A stretch of 62,584 nt of DNA from Bacteroides caecigallinarum (GTDB taxonomy: Bacteria; Bacteroidota; Bacteroidia; Bacteroidales; Bacteroidaceae): positions 1 to 62,584 of the forward strand of contig NZ_JACJLQ010000020.1 in the NCBI RefSeq assembly GCF_016902295.1, given 5' to 3'. This document shows positions 17,636-26,854 of this stretch, in pieces; position 1 is the first letter of the stretch; each line of letters begins with the position of its first letter. The position numbers and the translations under genes were made by a program. A model generated the notes under the pieces. That model was given only the letters and a program-made list of their open reading frames with translations, was not told the DNA's origin and did not search any database.

Positions 17636-20599
17636 TCATTTCATTATAGCTTGATATATTGTCTGTTGGATGGCAGGACGTATTTTAAGTCTCATAAGAT
17701 TTTTTCTGTCAGTAGGATTTGGATAAATCCTGTTACACAGAAAGACATAAACCAAATCATTGTCCGGATCGGCCCACGCGCATGTCCCTGTAAATCCGGT
17801 ATGACCAAACACTGAAGCCGGAGCCTCAGGAGCACAATAGCCGTTATCAGGATCACCGGTGTCAGGTTTGTCAAATCCAAGACCTCTCCTACTATTTTTC
17901 GATTTCATCTTAAGGAACAGCTCGCAAGTGGTACGCGACAAATATCTGCGGTCGCCCATAACACCTTTATCAAGCAACATCTGATAAATGGTAGCCACAT
18001 CCTTAGCTGTAGAGAACAGTCCTGCATTACCGGATACACCTCCAAGCATAGCAGCAGCCTCATCATGTACATATCCATGCACTGGTCCGCGCCTCAGGAA
18101 ATCCTCTTCTACTGTCGGTATAATTTCATCTTTTCCAAACCTCTGTAAAGGATTATACAATGTATGCACAAGACCCATAGGTTTATAGAAATACTCATCC
18201 AGATATTTATCAAGCGACATTCCGGAAATATTCTCTACAGCCTCCTTCAGAAGCATAAAATTCAAACAGCTATATCTATACGAATGGCCTTTCAGTGGAG
18301 CGTCGGCAATTTCCTTTAATACTACATTTTTAAACACAGGCTTCACAAAAATATTATCTGATACTTTTAATGTATATCCCGCGGTATCCTTTTCCGACAC
18401 CCATTCAGGAATAAAGGAATAATTAGTACAAATATAAAGATTGTTTCCTACCTTAATCTTGTGATTAGTATCCTTATACTTTTTATACATACCTCCTTTG
18501 CAGCTTGTTTTGTCAATAGCTTTCATATAGAAAGGCAAATAAGCCGGTAAACAAGACTCATGATAAAGGAGTTCCTGAATAGTGATATTTGCCTTATCAG
18601 TCGATTTCATCTCAGGCACATAGGCAGAAATCTTATCTGTAAGATTCAGTTTGCCCTCATCATAGAGTTTCATTACAGCAAGCAGCGTAGCCGTAGTCTT
18701 TGTCAGCGATGCCAAATCAAACAAATCATTTTCCTTAACCTTTCTGTCAGAGTTGTATGTATGAGTACCAAAACATTTGTTATAAACCTGATAACCGTTT
18801 TTCCAAACCAGCACATGACATCCCGGATATGCGCCATTCATTATACCATATTCAGCTATACTGTCAATGCGCGACAAGATTTTGGAATCCATACCAAACT
18901 CCTCGGGTTTATATCTTCTTGGTTTATCAGGGTCAATAGTAACACCTGAAGCGGCAGTATATTCATCATTCAAATCGACAGACAAACGTCCGTCAACTTT
19001 TTGTGTTCCCAACAACATGTCAGCCACATATTTCTGGACAGGCTTATCTGATGAATGAGCCAATACAACTGCCGATGATTGCGCAACGACATCATCAAGT
19101 TTCTGCAAAGTCTTATGCGAATCAAAACATATCAGTATTGTTGGCTTTCCCTTAGCCAAATCAGCCAATATTTTTTCATATTTATCTACTTTAGAGGTAT
19201 AAACAGCCACTATTACCCTTTGCGCAGGTGTTATCCTTTTTTTTATATTTTGTAGAGAATCAAGATTGGCATGAAGCCAAGTAACAGGATAGGTTTTATT
19301 TATTTCATTAAAGAACGTATAAGATTCAGAAAGTGTAGATGAGACATTAAGAACAACTGTTCCGGAAAGAGTCATATCCAAAGGAAGCATACCATCAGAA
19401 TCTTTTACAACCGTAACAGCCGAAGTCTTTATATTATTGATAAGTTCATTGGTATATGCCTTATCAATACGGGCCATAATATCTTTATCATTAACAATAG
19501 GACGTCTGTTAAGTCCAAAAGCATACTTGTATGTAAGCACTTTCCTGCACTTCTCGTTTATTTCTTCTTCTGAAATCCTACCTTCTTTTACAGCCTTAAG
19601 CACTCCGTCAAGTTCGCGTTTAAGATTTCTTGGAGCCAGGACCATGTCATTACCTGCAATAAGTGCCTGCGCAGAAACATAAGGATTGTTTGATATACCT
19701 TTCATTTCAAGCGCGTCAGTAAAAACAAGTCCGGAGAATTTAAGTTCATTTTTCAACAGCTCTGTTATTACGGCATGCGAAACTGATGCAGCTTTATTAT
19801 CGAGTGTGGTAACATTAAGATGTCCAACCATAACACCGCCGATACCAGCTTCTATCGCTTTTCTAAAAGGATAAAGTTCAATACTATCAAGACGTTCACG
19901 ACTGAAAGACAAAACTGGCATTGCTTTATGTGAATCAACTTCAGTATCTCCGTGTCCCGGAAAATGCTTACACACAGCCAGCACTCCACCATCCTGAAGT
20001 CCTTTCGAATAAGCCACAACCTTACGTGCTACTGCTTCTCTGTCGCTACCAAACGAACGGGTATTTATAACCGGATTATTAGGATTATTATCAACATCGG
20101 CGACAGGAGCAAAATTTACATGCACGCCTATTTCCTTCAGTTGTCGGGCCACCTCCTTGCCATATTCATATATCAATGTATCATTCTGCACACAGCCAAG
20201 TACTCTGTTTCTTGGAAACGAAGGGGTACCTTTTAGTCGCATAGCCAATCCCCACTCACCGTCAAAAGTGATAAGCAAAGGAATTTTAGCCATACTCTGG
20301 GCATAATTTGTAAGTTCTATCTGCTTGCCTATTTCCCCACCTGAAAACAGCAAACCGCCTATGCCATATTCTTTTACAGCATCCGAAATATTCTGCTTGT
20401 TTTGCTGGGTAGTATATGGTGCGACTGTGTGTATAAACAATTGCCCTATCTTCTGTTTAAGAGTCATTGATTCAAGCTTATCATTTACCCAATTCCTACA
20501 TGCATTTGCATCAGTCACGTTTTTATCTATAAAATCAGTCTGAGCATATAATCCGAATGATAGCGCAAACAGCAAACACGCCATTAATATTTTCTTCAT
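17636..20599 (-). CDS. secreted GH3 beta-N-acetylglucosaminidase-like / class C beta-lactamase-like fusion
   Basis: A 987-residue exported protein with a signal peptide ending LYAQ (~20). Residues ~35-370 are a GH3 barrel of the NagZ type: KHFPGHGDTEVDSH (211-224, His/Asp acid-base dyad) and nucleophile D295 in FTDALEM. Residues ~385-545 are a GH3 C-terminal-like sandwich. Residues ~565-985 are a serine beta-lactamase/penicillin-binding fold with S631-x-x-K634 in ASLTKTT, a YSCLN motif near 776 and HTGFTGT near 945 in place of KTG. Both active sites look intact. A plausible role is trimming peptidoglycan sugars and peptides in the periplasm. The fusion is known in Bacteroidetes but poorly studied. 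Confidence 0.9.
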   Translation of the reverse strand: MKKILMACLLFALSFGLYAQTDFIDKNVTDANACRNWVNDKLESMTLKQKIGQLFIHTVAPYTTQQNKQNISDAVKEYGIGGLLFSGGEIGKQIELTNYAQSMAKIPLLITFDGEWGLAMRLKGTPSFPRNRVLGCVQNDTLIYEYGKEVARQLKEIGVHVNFAPVADVDNNPNNPVINTRSFGSDREAVARKVVAYSKGLQDGGVLAVCKHFPGHGDTEVDSHKAMPVLSFSRERLDSIELYPFRKAIEAGIGGVMVGHLNVTTLDNKAASVSHAVITELLKNELKFSGLVFTDALEMKGISNNPYVSAQALIAGNDMVLAPRNLKRELDGVLKAVKEGRISEEEINEKCRKVLTYKYAFGLNRRPIVNDKDIMARIDKAYTNELINNIKTSAVTVVKDSDGMLPLDMTLSGTVVLNVSSTLSESYTFFNEINKTYPVTWLHANLDSLQNIKKRITPAQRVIVAVYTSKVDKYEKILADLAKGKPTILICFDSHKTLQKLDDVVAQSSAVVLAHSSDKPVQKYVADMLLGTQKVDGRLSVDLNDEYTAASGVTIDPDKPRRYKPEEFGMDSKILSRIDSIAEYGIMNGAYPGCHVLVWKNGYQVYNKCFGTHTYNSDRKVKENDLFDLASLTKTTATLLAVMKLYDEGKLNLTDKISAYVPEMKSTDKANITIQELLYHESCLPAYLPFYMKAIDKTSCKGGMYKKYKDTNHKIKVGNNLYICTNYSFIPEWVSEKDTAGYTLKVSDNIFVKPVFKNVVLKEIADAPLKGHSYRYSCLNFMLLKEAVENISGMSLDKYLDEYFYKPMGLVHTLYNPLQRFGKDEIIPTVEEDFLRRGPVHGYVHDEAAAMLGGVSGNAGLFSTAKDVATIYQMLLDKGVMGDRRYLSRTTCELFLKMKSKNSRRGLGFDKPDTGDPDNGYCAPEAPASVFGHTGFTGTCAWADPDNDLVYVFLCNRIYPNPTDRKNLMRLKIRPAIQQTIYQAIMK

Positions 20600-20699
20600 G
20601 CCTATTATAAATTTTGGTCTATATATTACTGCGAATTTAAGTAAAAAACATCAAATCAGCAAGAGAATGTGAAAAGCATAGTAAAAAATGAATAATGCG

Positions 20700-20730
20700 T
20701 TTGCAATGTGGAATAAAATCACTATCTTTG
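20700..20730 (+). promoter_or_regulatory. promoter of rplS
   Basis: TTTG (20700-20703), a 19-base spacer and TATCTTTG (20723-20730): a perfect Bacteroidetes-type promoter. It lies inside the longest open frame, which shows that the real rplS start is further downstream. Confidence 0.85.
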
Positions 20731-20813
20731 CACCGCTTTCGCGCAATCGCTGTCATGAAGTGTTACTTGATATGTTGCGTTGTAACGATAAACAATTTAA
20801 TTTTATAAAAACA

Positions 20814-21167
20814 ATGGATTTAATTAAAATTGCTGAAGAAGCATTTGCTACTGGCAAACAGCATCCTTCTTTCAAAGCTGGTGATACAATTACAGTAGCA
20901 TACCGTATCGTTGAAGGTAGCAAGGAACGCGTTCAGTTGTATCGCGGTGTTGTTATCAAAATTTCCGGTCATGGTGAAAAGAAACGTTTCACTGTGCGTA
21001 AAATGTCAGGAACAGTTGGTGTTGAACGTATTTTCCCATTGGAATCTCCGGCTATCGACAGCATTACTGTTAACAAAATTGGTAAAGTACGTCGTGCTAA
21101 ATTGTACTACTTGCGTGCTCTTACTGGTAAGAAGGCTAGAATTCAGGAAAAACGCGTTAACGCATAA
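20814..21167 (+). CDS. rplS: 50S ribosomal protein L19
   Basis: A 117-residue ribosomal protein located at the 30S-50S interface. The family signature is seen in [29 protein letters not shown] and in the C-terminal [23 protein letters not shown]. The frame is open back to 20688, but the promoter at 20700-20730 and the family's usual [13 protein letters not shown] opening place the start at 20814. The leader is ~75 bases. It is monocistronic, ended by a strong terminator. Confidence 0.97.
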   Translation: MDLIKIAEEAFATGKQHPSFKAGDTITVAYRIVEGSKERVQLYRGVVIKISGHGEKKRFTVRKMSGTVGVERIFPLESPAIDSITVNKIGKVRRAKLYYLRALTGKKARIQEKRVNA

Positions 21168-21192
21168 TCTTGAGAACTATTTTCCTTACATA

Positions 21193-21222
21193 AAAAAAGG
21201 TCTGCTTTTGCAGACCTTTTTT
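21193..21222. terminator. bidirectional hairpin terminator
   Basis: AAAAAAGGTCTGC / GCAGACCTTTTTT stem with a T4 loop, between the convergent rplS and sigma-factor genes. Confidence 0.94.
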
Positions 21223-21237
21223 ATTATATCAATATAA

Positions 21238-21741
21238 TTATCTGAAATCCTTAAGTTCCTCCTGAAGTTTCTGTCTTGTAAAGAAGATTCTGCTCTTCAC
21301 TGTACCCAAAGGCAAGCCAAGTTTCTCTGCTATCTCACGATACTTGAATCCGGCTACAAACATCGAAAAAGGAACTCTATACTCACTCGGCAATGAATTG
21401 ACAATACGTCTCATTTCCTTAAGGTCGTATGCGCCTTCCGTTGAATCACCTTCCAAATCGAATCCCTTATTTATGAAATAAGAATTATCAGTCTGGTCAA
21501 CATAAGTCTGGTCACGCAATGTCTTTCTATAATTATTAATAAAGATATTACGCATTATAGTGTAAATCCATCCCTTGAAATTTGTTTCCTCAGTATATTT
21601 TTCCTCATTGTCCAGCGCCTTAAGCGATGTTTCCTGAAGCAAATCATTCGCATCCTCATAATCGGCCGTAAGCTTATAAGCAAAGTTTAGTAGGTCGGAC
21701 TGCACGTTTAGCAGGTTTTGGGCAAAATTAGCTGTTTTCAT
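21238..21741 (-). CDS. RNA polymerase sigma factor, ECF (sigma-70 family)
   Basis: A 167-residue ECF-type sigma factor. Region 2 covers ~10-80, with YEDANDLLQETSLKAL and WIYTIMRNIFINNYRK (regions 2.2-2.4). Region 4 covers ~108-165, with LPSEYRVPFSMFVAGFKYREIAEKLGLPLGTVKSRI (helix-turn-helix binding the -35). The open frame extends to 21795, but a -7 element TACTTTTG sits at 21792-21785 on the minus strand, so translation should start at MKTANFAQN (21741). No anti-sigma gene lies beside it. Such house-keeping-like ECF factors are common in Bacteroides and their regulons are mostly unknown. Confidence 0.9.
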   Translation of the reverse strand: MKTANFAQNLLNVQSDLLNFAYKLTADYEDANDLLQETSLKALDNEEKYTEETNFKGWIYTIMRNIFINNYRKTLRDQTYVDQTDNSYFINKGFDLEGDSTEGAYDLKEMRRIVNSLPSEYRVPFSMFVAGFKYREIAEKLGLPLGTVKSRIFFTRQKLQEELKDFR

Positions 21742-21880
21742 TATTCTTGTTTGTTTGTTAATAATCTTATTTGTTTTTACATCACAAAAGTACATACAAA
21801 CCTGAACATCAATATCCTTAAAACAGATAATGCAAGGGGCTAAAACAGTTTTTACCCTATTATATAACAGTTTTCAGGTG

Positions 21881-22354
21881 TTATTTCCAGCTTTTATATG
21901 GGGATTTCATAAGAAATGAGTTATAATACTTTACCTGACCTGTTACTTCTTCTCCAAGAAAAGGAGGTATCTCGTATGCCTCGTCAACACTGCTCAATTC
22001 TACCTCTGCAACGACAAGACCTTCATTGTCGCCATAAAATTCATCGACCTCGAAAATATGATTACCATACTTCACAAGATACCTTGTTTTGTCAATCATT
22101 CCATCATGACACAATAACATGAGTTCACGAGCTTCTTCAACGGGAATTTCATGTTCCCACTCATACCTGCTAAGCCCGTTGTCAGTCGAAGCCCCCTTAA
22201 TGGTTATATAGCCTTTATCATCTCTGATACGTATCCTCACAGTCCTGCCTCGTTCACTACAAATATATCCCTGAACAATTCTCGACGAAGACATTGCCAT
22301 ATTCTTAAAGGAAGAGTCCTTAACCAAAAATTTTCGTTCTATCTCTTGCGACAT
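21881..22354 (-). CDS. CYTH-domain protein (inorganic triphosphatase-like)
   Basis: A 157-residue single CYTH domain. The diagnostic E-x-E-x-K is E4-I-E6-R-K8 at the N-terminus. Alternating charged strands follow, such as VRIRIRDDKGYITIK (~39-53) and HEIPVEEARELML (~68-80), with an acidic EVDEFYGDNEGLVVAEVEL segment (~101-119), forming the triphosphate tunnel metalloenzyme barrel. Bacterial members usually hydrolyse inorganic or organic triphosphate, and a few are class IV adenylate cyclases. The length favours a stand-alone triphosphatase. It is probably monocistronic. Confidence 0.88.
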   Translation of the reverse strand: MSQEIERKFLVKDSSFKNMAMSSSRIVQGYICSERGRTVRIRIRDDKGYITIKGASTDNGLSRYEWEHEIPVEEARELMLLCHDGMIDKTRYLVKYGNHIFEVDEFYGDNEGLVVAEVELSSVDEAYEIPPFLGEEVTGQVKYYNSFLMKSPYKSWK

Positions 22355-22399
22355 GTTAAATTAAGATATTTACAAACGTTATGGTTATATGAAAATAAC

Positions 22400-22436
22400 A
22401 AAGGCTGCCGGATAATGTTCACCCAACAGCCTTTTT
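22400..22436 (-). terminator. hairpin downstream of the 46-residue membrane protein
   Basis: AAGGCTG (22401-22407) pairs with CAGCCTT (22427-22433). The plus strand reads T5 after it, and the minus strand has AT-rich sequence. Confidence 0.6.
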
Positions 22437-22449
22437 ATACTATAGAAAC

Positions 22450-22590
22450 TTATAAAGCCACACTGTATGCAATTGCCAATATTACTCCTAATACAAATAT
22501 AGAAATACATACTATCTTAAACACTTTGTCGGCCTTTTGTTCTTGGCGTTTCTCGTAATTCTGTTTCTTAATGTTATGTTTCTGGTTCAT
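22450..22590 (-). CDS. small single-pass membrane protein, 46 residues
   Basis: A 46-codon frame: a strongly basic, polar N-terminus (MNQKHNIKKQNYEKRQEQKADK) followed by one hydrophobic helix (VFKIVCISIFVLGVILAIAYSVAL) running to the stop. The charge pattern predicts N-in topology with the tail in the membrane. It lies between the CYTH gene and prfB, on their strand, and has its own downstream hairpin. I do not recognise the family and no function is proposed. Small tail-anchored proteins of this shape are often missed in annotation. Confidence 0.65.
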   Translation of the reverse strand: MNQKHNIKKQNYEKRQEQKADKVFKIVCISIFVLGVILAIAYSVAL

Positions 22591-22673
22591 AGCAAATACT
22601 TTTTATTGTTAATACCCCAAAATTACAATTTAATTAACAAAAAGCAAAAACAGATTTCAAAAAATATTATTTA

Positions 22674-23789
22674 TCAAGCCTCACTATCCGAGAATTCCAT
22701 CAGATAAGCCTTGATAAAGCCATCAATCTTACCATCCATCACACCATTGACATCCGAAGTCTGGTAGTTAGTGCGGTGATCCTTCACGCGACGGTCGTCG
22801 AACACATAACTTCTTATCTGAGAGCCCCACTCAATTTTCTTCTTTCCGGCTTCAACCTTAGCCTGTTCTTCCATACGATGTTTCAACTCTTTATCGTAAA
22901 GGATAGAGCGCAACTGTCGCAAAGCATTTTCCTTGTTTTTAGGCTGGTCTCTGGTTTCAGTATTTTCAATGAGGATTTCCTCTTCCTCACCTGTATAAGG
23001 ATCCTTGTACTGATAACGCAAACGCACACCAGACTCAACTTTATTTACGTTCTGACCACCGGCACCACCACTTCGGAATGTATCCCAAGACATACGGGCT
23101 GGTTCGATAGTTACTTCTATCGAATCGTCAACCAATGGAGTAACGAAAACAGAAGCAAAAGAAGTCATTCGTTTACCCTGAGCGTTGTAAGGAGAAACAC
23201 GTACCAGACGATGAACACCATTCTCACCTTTCAGATAACCGTAAGCATAAGGACCTTCAATGTTCATTGTTACAGTTTTGATACCTGCCTCATCACCTTC
23301 CTGAAGATTGGCTACAGACAACTTATATCCGTTACTTTCGGCCCAACGCATATACATACGCATAAGCATTGACGACCAGTCCTGGCTTTCAGTACCTCCG
23401 GCACCAGAGTTTATCTTCAGCACACAATCCATCTGGTCAGCTTCAGAACGAAGCATATTCTTAAGCTCAAGTTCTTCAACAGCCACCAGAGCTTTATTAT
23501 ACGCATCGTCAACTTCCTGTTCTGTCACCAAATCGTCTTTAAAGAAATCGAAAGACAAATCCAGTTCGTCAACGAGTGTCTTAACTTCTTTATATCCATC
23601 AATCCATGACTGAAGCCCTTTTACCTTTTTCATCTGTGCTTCAGCTTTCTTCGCGTCATCCCAGAATCCAGGTGCCTGTGTACGGAGCTGTTCTTCCTCC
23701 ACCTGCACTAACTTGTTTTCAATATCCAGATAGCGGTAAAGCGCCTCTGTGCGTTCCTTTAAATCCTTGAGTTGTTCTATTGTAATCAT
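22674..23789 (-). CDS. prfB: peptide chain release factor 2
   Basis: A 371-residue RF2 that recognises UGA and UAA stop codons. The peptidyl-hydrolysis motif GGAGGQNVNK is seen at ~245-254, and the codon-reading loop region lies at ~190-210 (RVSPYNAQGKRMTSF). Full length is read in a single frame: at the place where many bacteria have the in-frame UGA and +1 frameshift (after the ...RYL of the first helix), the codons here run on as RYLDIEN. The usual RF2 frameshift autoregulation is therefore absent. A promoter in the short gap after the acyl-CoA ligase gene drives it separately. Confidence 0.95.
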   Translation of the reverse strand: MITIEQLKDLKERTEALYRYLDIENKLVQVEEEQLRTQAPGFWDDAKKAEAQMKKVKGLQSWIDGYKEVKTLVDELDLSFDFFKDDLVTEQEVDDAYNKALVAVEELELKNMLRSEADQMDCVLKINSGAGGTESQDWSSMLMRMYMRWAESNGYKLSVANLQEGDEAGIKTVTMNIEGPYAYGYLKGENGVHRLVRVSPYNAQGKRMTSFASVFVTPLVDDSIEVTIEPARMSWDTFRSGGAGGQNVNKVESGVRLRYQYKDPYTGEEEEILIENTETRDQPKNKENALRQLRSILYDKELKHRMEEQAKVEAGKKKIEWGSQIRSYVFDDRRVKDHRTNYQTSDVNGVMDGKIDGFIKAYLMEFSDSEA

Positions 23790-23810
23790 CTTATTCCTTT
23801 TTTGCGGCTA

Positions 23811-23842
23811 CAAAGTTAGTCAAAAATCACAAAATGACCAAG
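23811..23842 (-). promoter_or_regulatory. prfB promoter
   Basis: On the minus strand TTG (23841-23839), a 20-base spacer and TAACTTTG (23818-23811), with the prfB start ~22 bases beyond. Confidence 0.65.
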
Positions 23843-25648
23843 TTACTCTTCATACATCTTCTCAATCTGAGCCGCATAATTTTTCATCAGTACAGGACGT
23901 TTTATCTTAAGAGTATTTGTAAGCTCACCTTTCTCCATGCTGAAAGGTTCAGGCAACAATGTAAACTTTTTAATCTGCTCGTAATGGGCAAACTCTTGCT
24001 GCAGTGTATCAATACGCGTCCTAAACAAATCCTGAATTTCAGGAGTCTCAAGAAGTTCCTTCATATCCGAATATTTTATACCCTTACTCTCGGCGTATGC
24101 CTTTACTTGCGAATATTCAGGAACTATCAATGCCGATACATATTTGCGTTGGTCGGCTATTATAGATATCTGGTCGATATACTTATCAACCACCAATTTT
24201 GTTTCAATTGCTTGAGGAGCGATATATTTACCATTCGATGTCTTGAAAAGATCCTTTATACGGTCTGTCAGATACAAACGTCCATCCTCAATATATCCTG
24301 CATCACCGGTACGGAACCATCCGTCAGGCGTAAATGCATCCTTAGTAATAGCTTCCTTATTATAATAACCTTTTGTAACGGTCTCACCCTTTACCAGCAC
24401 CTCATTATTTTCCCCGATTTTTATTTCCACTCCAGGTAAGACTCTTCCAACTGAGCCAATTTTAAAATCATCAATCCACTGACAAGTAACAGTAGCGGTA
24501 GTTTCAGTCAGTCCATATCCGGCAACCATGTTTATACCGACAGACCTTACAAATTCCTCAACCTTATGAGGAATAGCGGCACCTGCGGTAGGGAAGAAAT
24601 TACCATTTTCTATACCAATGGTTTTCTTAAGCAAGCTGTATATTGTCCTTTCGTAAAATTTATACTTAAGTTTCAGTATCGGCGACGGCTCTTTTCCGTT
24701 CATCAGACAGTCAATATTATACTCTTTTCCTGTTTTCAGAGCATCAAGCATAAGTTTTTTCTTAACGCCTGCAGTCTCGTTAATTTTCTCCATTACCGCA
24801 GCATATACCTTTTCCCAGAAACGTGGAACACTACACATAGCCGTAGGACGTACTTCCTTGATAGTAGTCTGAATATCAGCAGGACGCAAATTTATACACA
24901 AAGTGCATCCTCTGTCAATACAAAGATATGACCATGCACGCTCAAATATATGAGTAAAAGGAAGGAAATTCATTACCACATCATTGTCAGAGAGAGTTGT
25001 CAAACGTCCATAATGTGCCTTGATACCAAATTCGAAGCACGAATGATGCAACATTACGCCCTTAGACTCACCTGTAGTACCTGATGTATATAAAATATTT
25101 GCCAAGTCATCAGCTGACGAAGCTTCAGTACGCTGTTGCACAACCTCTTGCAAAGCCTCATCATTACCTTTTTCGAGAAACTCATCGAAATAAATAGAGT
25201 TAGTATCGCCTGGAAGACGCTTGACATTAGAATCGAATATTACAATCTGCTTAAGAGATTTACACAATCCCTGGACCCTCCTTGCGACTTCATACTGATA
25301 CTGTTCGCCAACAAAAAGAAATCTGATAGACGCATCCTGCACAATATAATGTACCTGAGCTTCAGAACTTGTAGCATAAAGCGGTATTGTCACAACCCTT
25401 GTGGCGTATGCTCCAAAATCCACATAAAGACATTCCGGCATATTCTGCGAGAAAACTCCCACGTTTTCCTGTTCTTTTATTCCCAATGCCACCATGGCAC
25501 GAGATGCATATCTTACTTTTTCTGCAAATTTGTTCCAAGAAACTGAAATCCAAGACGATAAAGAATAATCGCGATACTTAAGAGCTACCCTCTCACCATA
25601 TCTCTTTGCTTGGCGGAAAACGAGGTCCGACAAAAATGATTTGCCCAT
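23843..25648 (-). CDS. long-chain fatty acid-CoA ligase (AMP-forming)
   Basis: A 601-residue ANL-superfamily enzyme that activates a fatty acid as acyl-AMP and then acyl-CoA. The P-loop-like core ILYTSGTTGESKGVML is at ~187-202, GYGLTETTATVT at ~380-391 and the hinge motif YIEDGRLYLTDRIKDLFKTSNGKYIAP at ~454-480, with the C-terminal lid after it. The layout matches FadD15-type ligases common in Bacteroidetes. It is probably peripheral on the inner membrane. Chain-length preference is not readable. It is upstream of prfB, but prfB has its own promoter. Confidence 0.93.
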   Translation of the reverse strand: MGKSFLSDLVFRQAKRYGERVALKYRDYSLSSWISVSWNKFAEKVRYASRAMVALGIKEQENVGVFSQNMPECLYVDFGAYATRVVTIPLYATSSEAQVHYIVQDASIRFLFVGEQYQYEVARRVQGLCKSLKQIVIFDSNVKRLPGDTNSIYFDEFLEKGNDEALQEVVQQRTEASSADDLANILYTSGTTGESKGVMLHHSCFEFGIKAHYGRLTTLSDNDVVMNFLPFTHIFERAWSYLCIDRGCTLCINLRPADIQTTIKEVRPTAMCSVPRFWEKVYAAVMEKINETAGVKKKLMLDALKTGKEYNIDCLMNGKEPSPILKLKYKFYERTIYSLLKKTIGIENGNFFPTAGAAIPHKVEEFVRSVGINMVAGYGLTETTATVTCQWIDDFKIGSVGRVLPGVEIKIGENNEVLVKGETVTKGYYNKEAITKDAFTPDGWFRTGDAGYIEDGRLYLTDRIKDLFKTSNGKYIAPQAIETKLVVDKYIDQISIIADQRKYVSALIVPEYSQVKAYAESKGIKYSDMKELLETPEIQDLFRTRIDTLQQEFAHYEQIKKFTLLPEPFSMEKGELTNTLKIKRPVLMKNYAAQIEKMYEE

Positions 25649-25768
25649 TTTATATACTTAATTTAGAATTCTTAATACGCAAAGTTAATTATATTTTTCT
25701 ATTTTACCACAAATCTGTTACGATATATTAAAATAAAACATATCTTTGCCATAAAATATCAGAATAAT

Positions 25769-26836
25769 ATGATGACAGATACAAGCTATTACACTTCGGA
25801 AGCTGTAACTTTACTTCAGGCTCTGATTGGAATACCATCTATAAGCAGGGAAGAAGATGCTGCAGCCGACTTTCTACAAACCTACATCGAAGAATCAGGT
25901 ATTATGACAGGCCGCATGGGAAACAACGTATGGTGTATAAGCCCAATGTTTGATACTTCGAGACCAACAATACTTTTAAACTCCCATATTGACACAGTCA
26001 AGCCTGTAAACGGCTGGCGTAAACAGCCATTCACACCAAAGATTGACAATGGTAAACTTTTCGGATTGGGCAGCAATGATGCGGGCGCGTCCTTAGTTTC
26101 ATTATTCCAAGTTTACAAACACCTGAGTGCTACAGAACAAAAATATAATCTTATTTTCTTAGCCTCGTGCGAAGAAGAAGTATCAGGCAAAAACGGAATT
26201 GAAAGCGTACTTCCACAATTGCCACCTATAACTTTAGGTATAGTGGGCGAACCTACAGAAATGAATCCCGCAATAGCGGAAAAAGGTCTTATGGTACTCG
26301 ATGTCACCGCACAAGGACGTTCCGGACATGCCGCACGCGAGGAAGGCGACAACGCAATCTACAAGATTCTTCCTGACATAGAATGGTTCCGCACTCACAA
26401 ATTCGAGAAAGAATCACCACTTCTCGGTCCGGTAAAAATGACTGTCACACAAATTAATGCAGGGACACAACACAATGTAATTCCTGACACATGCAGTATC
26501 GTGGTTGATATTCGCAGTAACGAGTGTTACTCTAATGAAGCACTTTTTGAGGAAATCAAAAAACATATCGGCAGCGAAATAAAAGCAAGGTCTTTCAGAC
26601 TTAACTCTTCAAGCATATCTCCAGACCATCCTATAGTGAAACGCGCAATCGCATTAGGTAAAACACCATTCGGCTCGCCTACCCTATCCGACCAGGCACT
26701 CATGCCATTCACTTCAGTAAAGATAGGTCCTGGAAAATCATCCCGTTCGCACACAGCCGATGAATATATAATGATAAATGAGATAGAAGAGGCTATAAAC
26801 CTTTATATACAATTATTAGACGGGTTGGAGTTATAA
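25769..26836 (+). CDS. M20-family metallohydrolase (ArgE / N-acetylcitrulline deacetylase-like)
   Basis: A 355-residue dinuclear zinc amidohydrolase. Metal and catalytic motifs: LLNSHIDTVKP (~72-82, His ligand and adjacent Asp), GLGSNDAGASL (~99-109, bridging Asp), SCEEEVSGKNG (~133-143, catalytic Glu pair) and the C-terminal GKSSRSHTADEY (~325-336, His ligand). The dimerisation domain lies at ~170-280. In Bacteroidetes the closest relatives deacetylate N-acetylornithine or N-acetylcitrulline for arginine synthesis. No other arg gene is here, so the substrate is inferred from family only. ATG codons at 25769 and 25772 are both possible starts. The -7 element TATCTTTG is at 25741-25748. Confidence 0.85.
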   Translation: MMTDTSYYTSEAVTLLQALIGIPSISREEDAAADFLQTYIEESGIMTGRMGNNVWCISPMFDTSRPTILLNSHIDTVKPVNGWRKQPFTPKIDNGKLFGLGSNDAGASLVSLFQVYKHLSATEQKYNLIFLASCEEEVSGKNGIESVLPQLPPITLGIVGEPTEMNPAIAEKGLMVLDVTAQGRSGHAAREEGDNAIYKILPDIEWFRTHKFEKESPLLGPVKMTVTQINAGTQHNVIPDTCSIVVDIRSNECYSNEALFEEIKKHIGSEIKARSFRLNSSSISPDHPIVKRAIALGKTPFGSPTLSDQALMPFTSVKIGPGKSSRSHTADEYIMINEIEEAINLYIQLLDGLEL

Positions 26837-26852
26837 AACTCCAACCTTTTTT
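26823..26852. terminator. terminator overlapping the M20 hydrolase stop codon
   Basis: GGTTGGAGTT / AACTCCAACC, a perfect 10-bp stem with an ATAA loop containing the stop codon, followed by T6. It is shared with the convergent carbonic anhydrase gene. Confidence 0.9.
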
Positions 26853-26854
26853 CA

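Noticed and set aside
20688..20813. Longer rplS start at 20688
   Set aside because: A perfect promoter lies at 20700-20730 and the extra 42 residues do not resemble L19.
22776..23372. 198-codon frame opposite prfB
   Set aside because: Complement of a conserved gene; His/Phe/Thr-rich translation with no domain.
23834..24439. 201-codon frame opposite the acyl-CoA ligase
   Set aside because: Shadow of a conserved coding region; no start context or homology seen.
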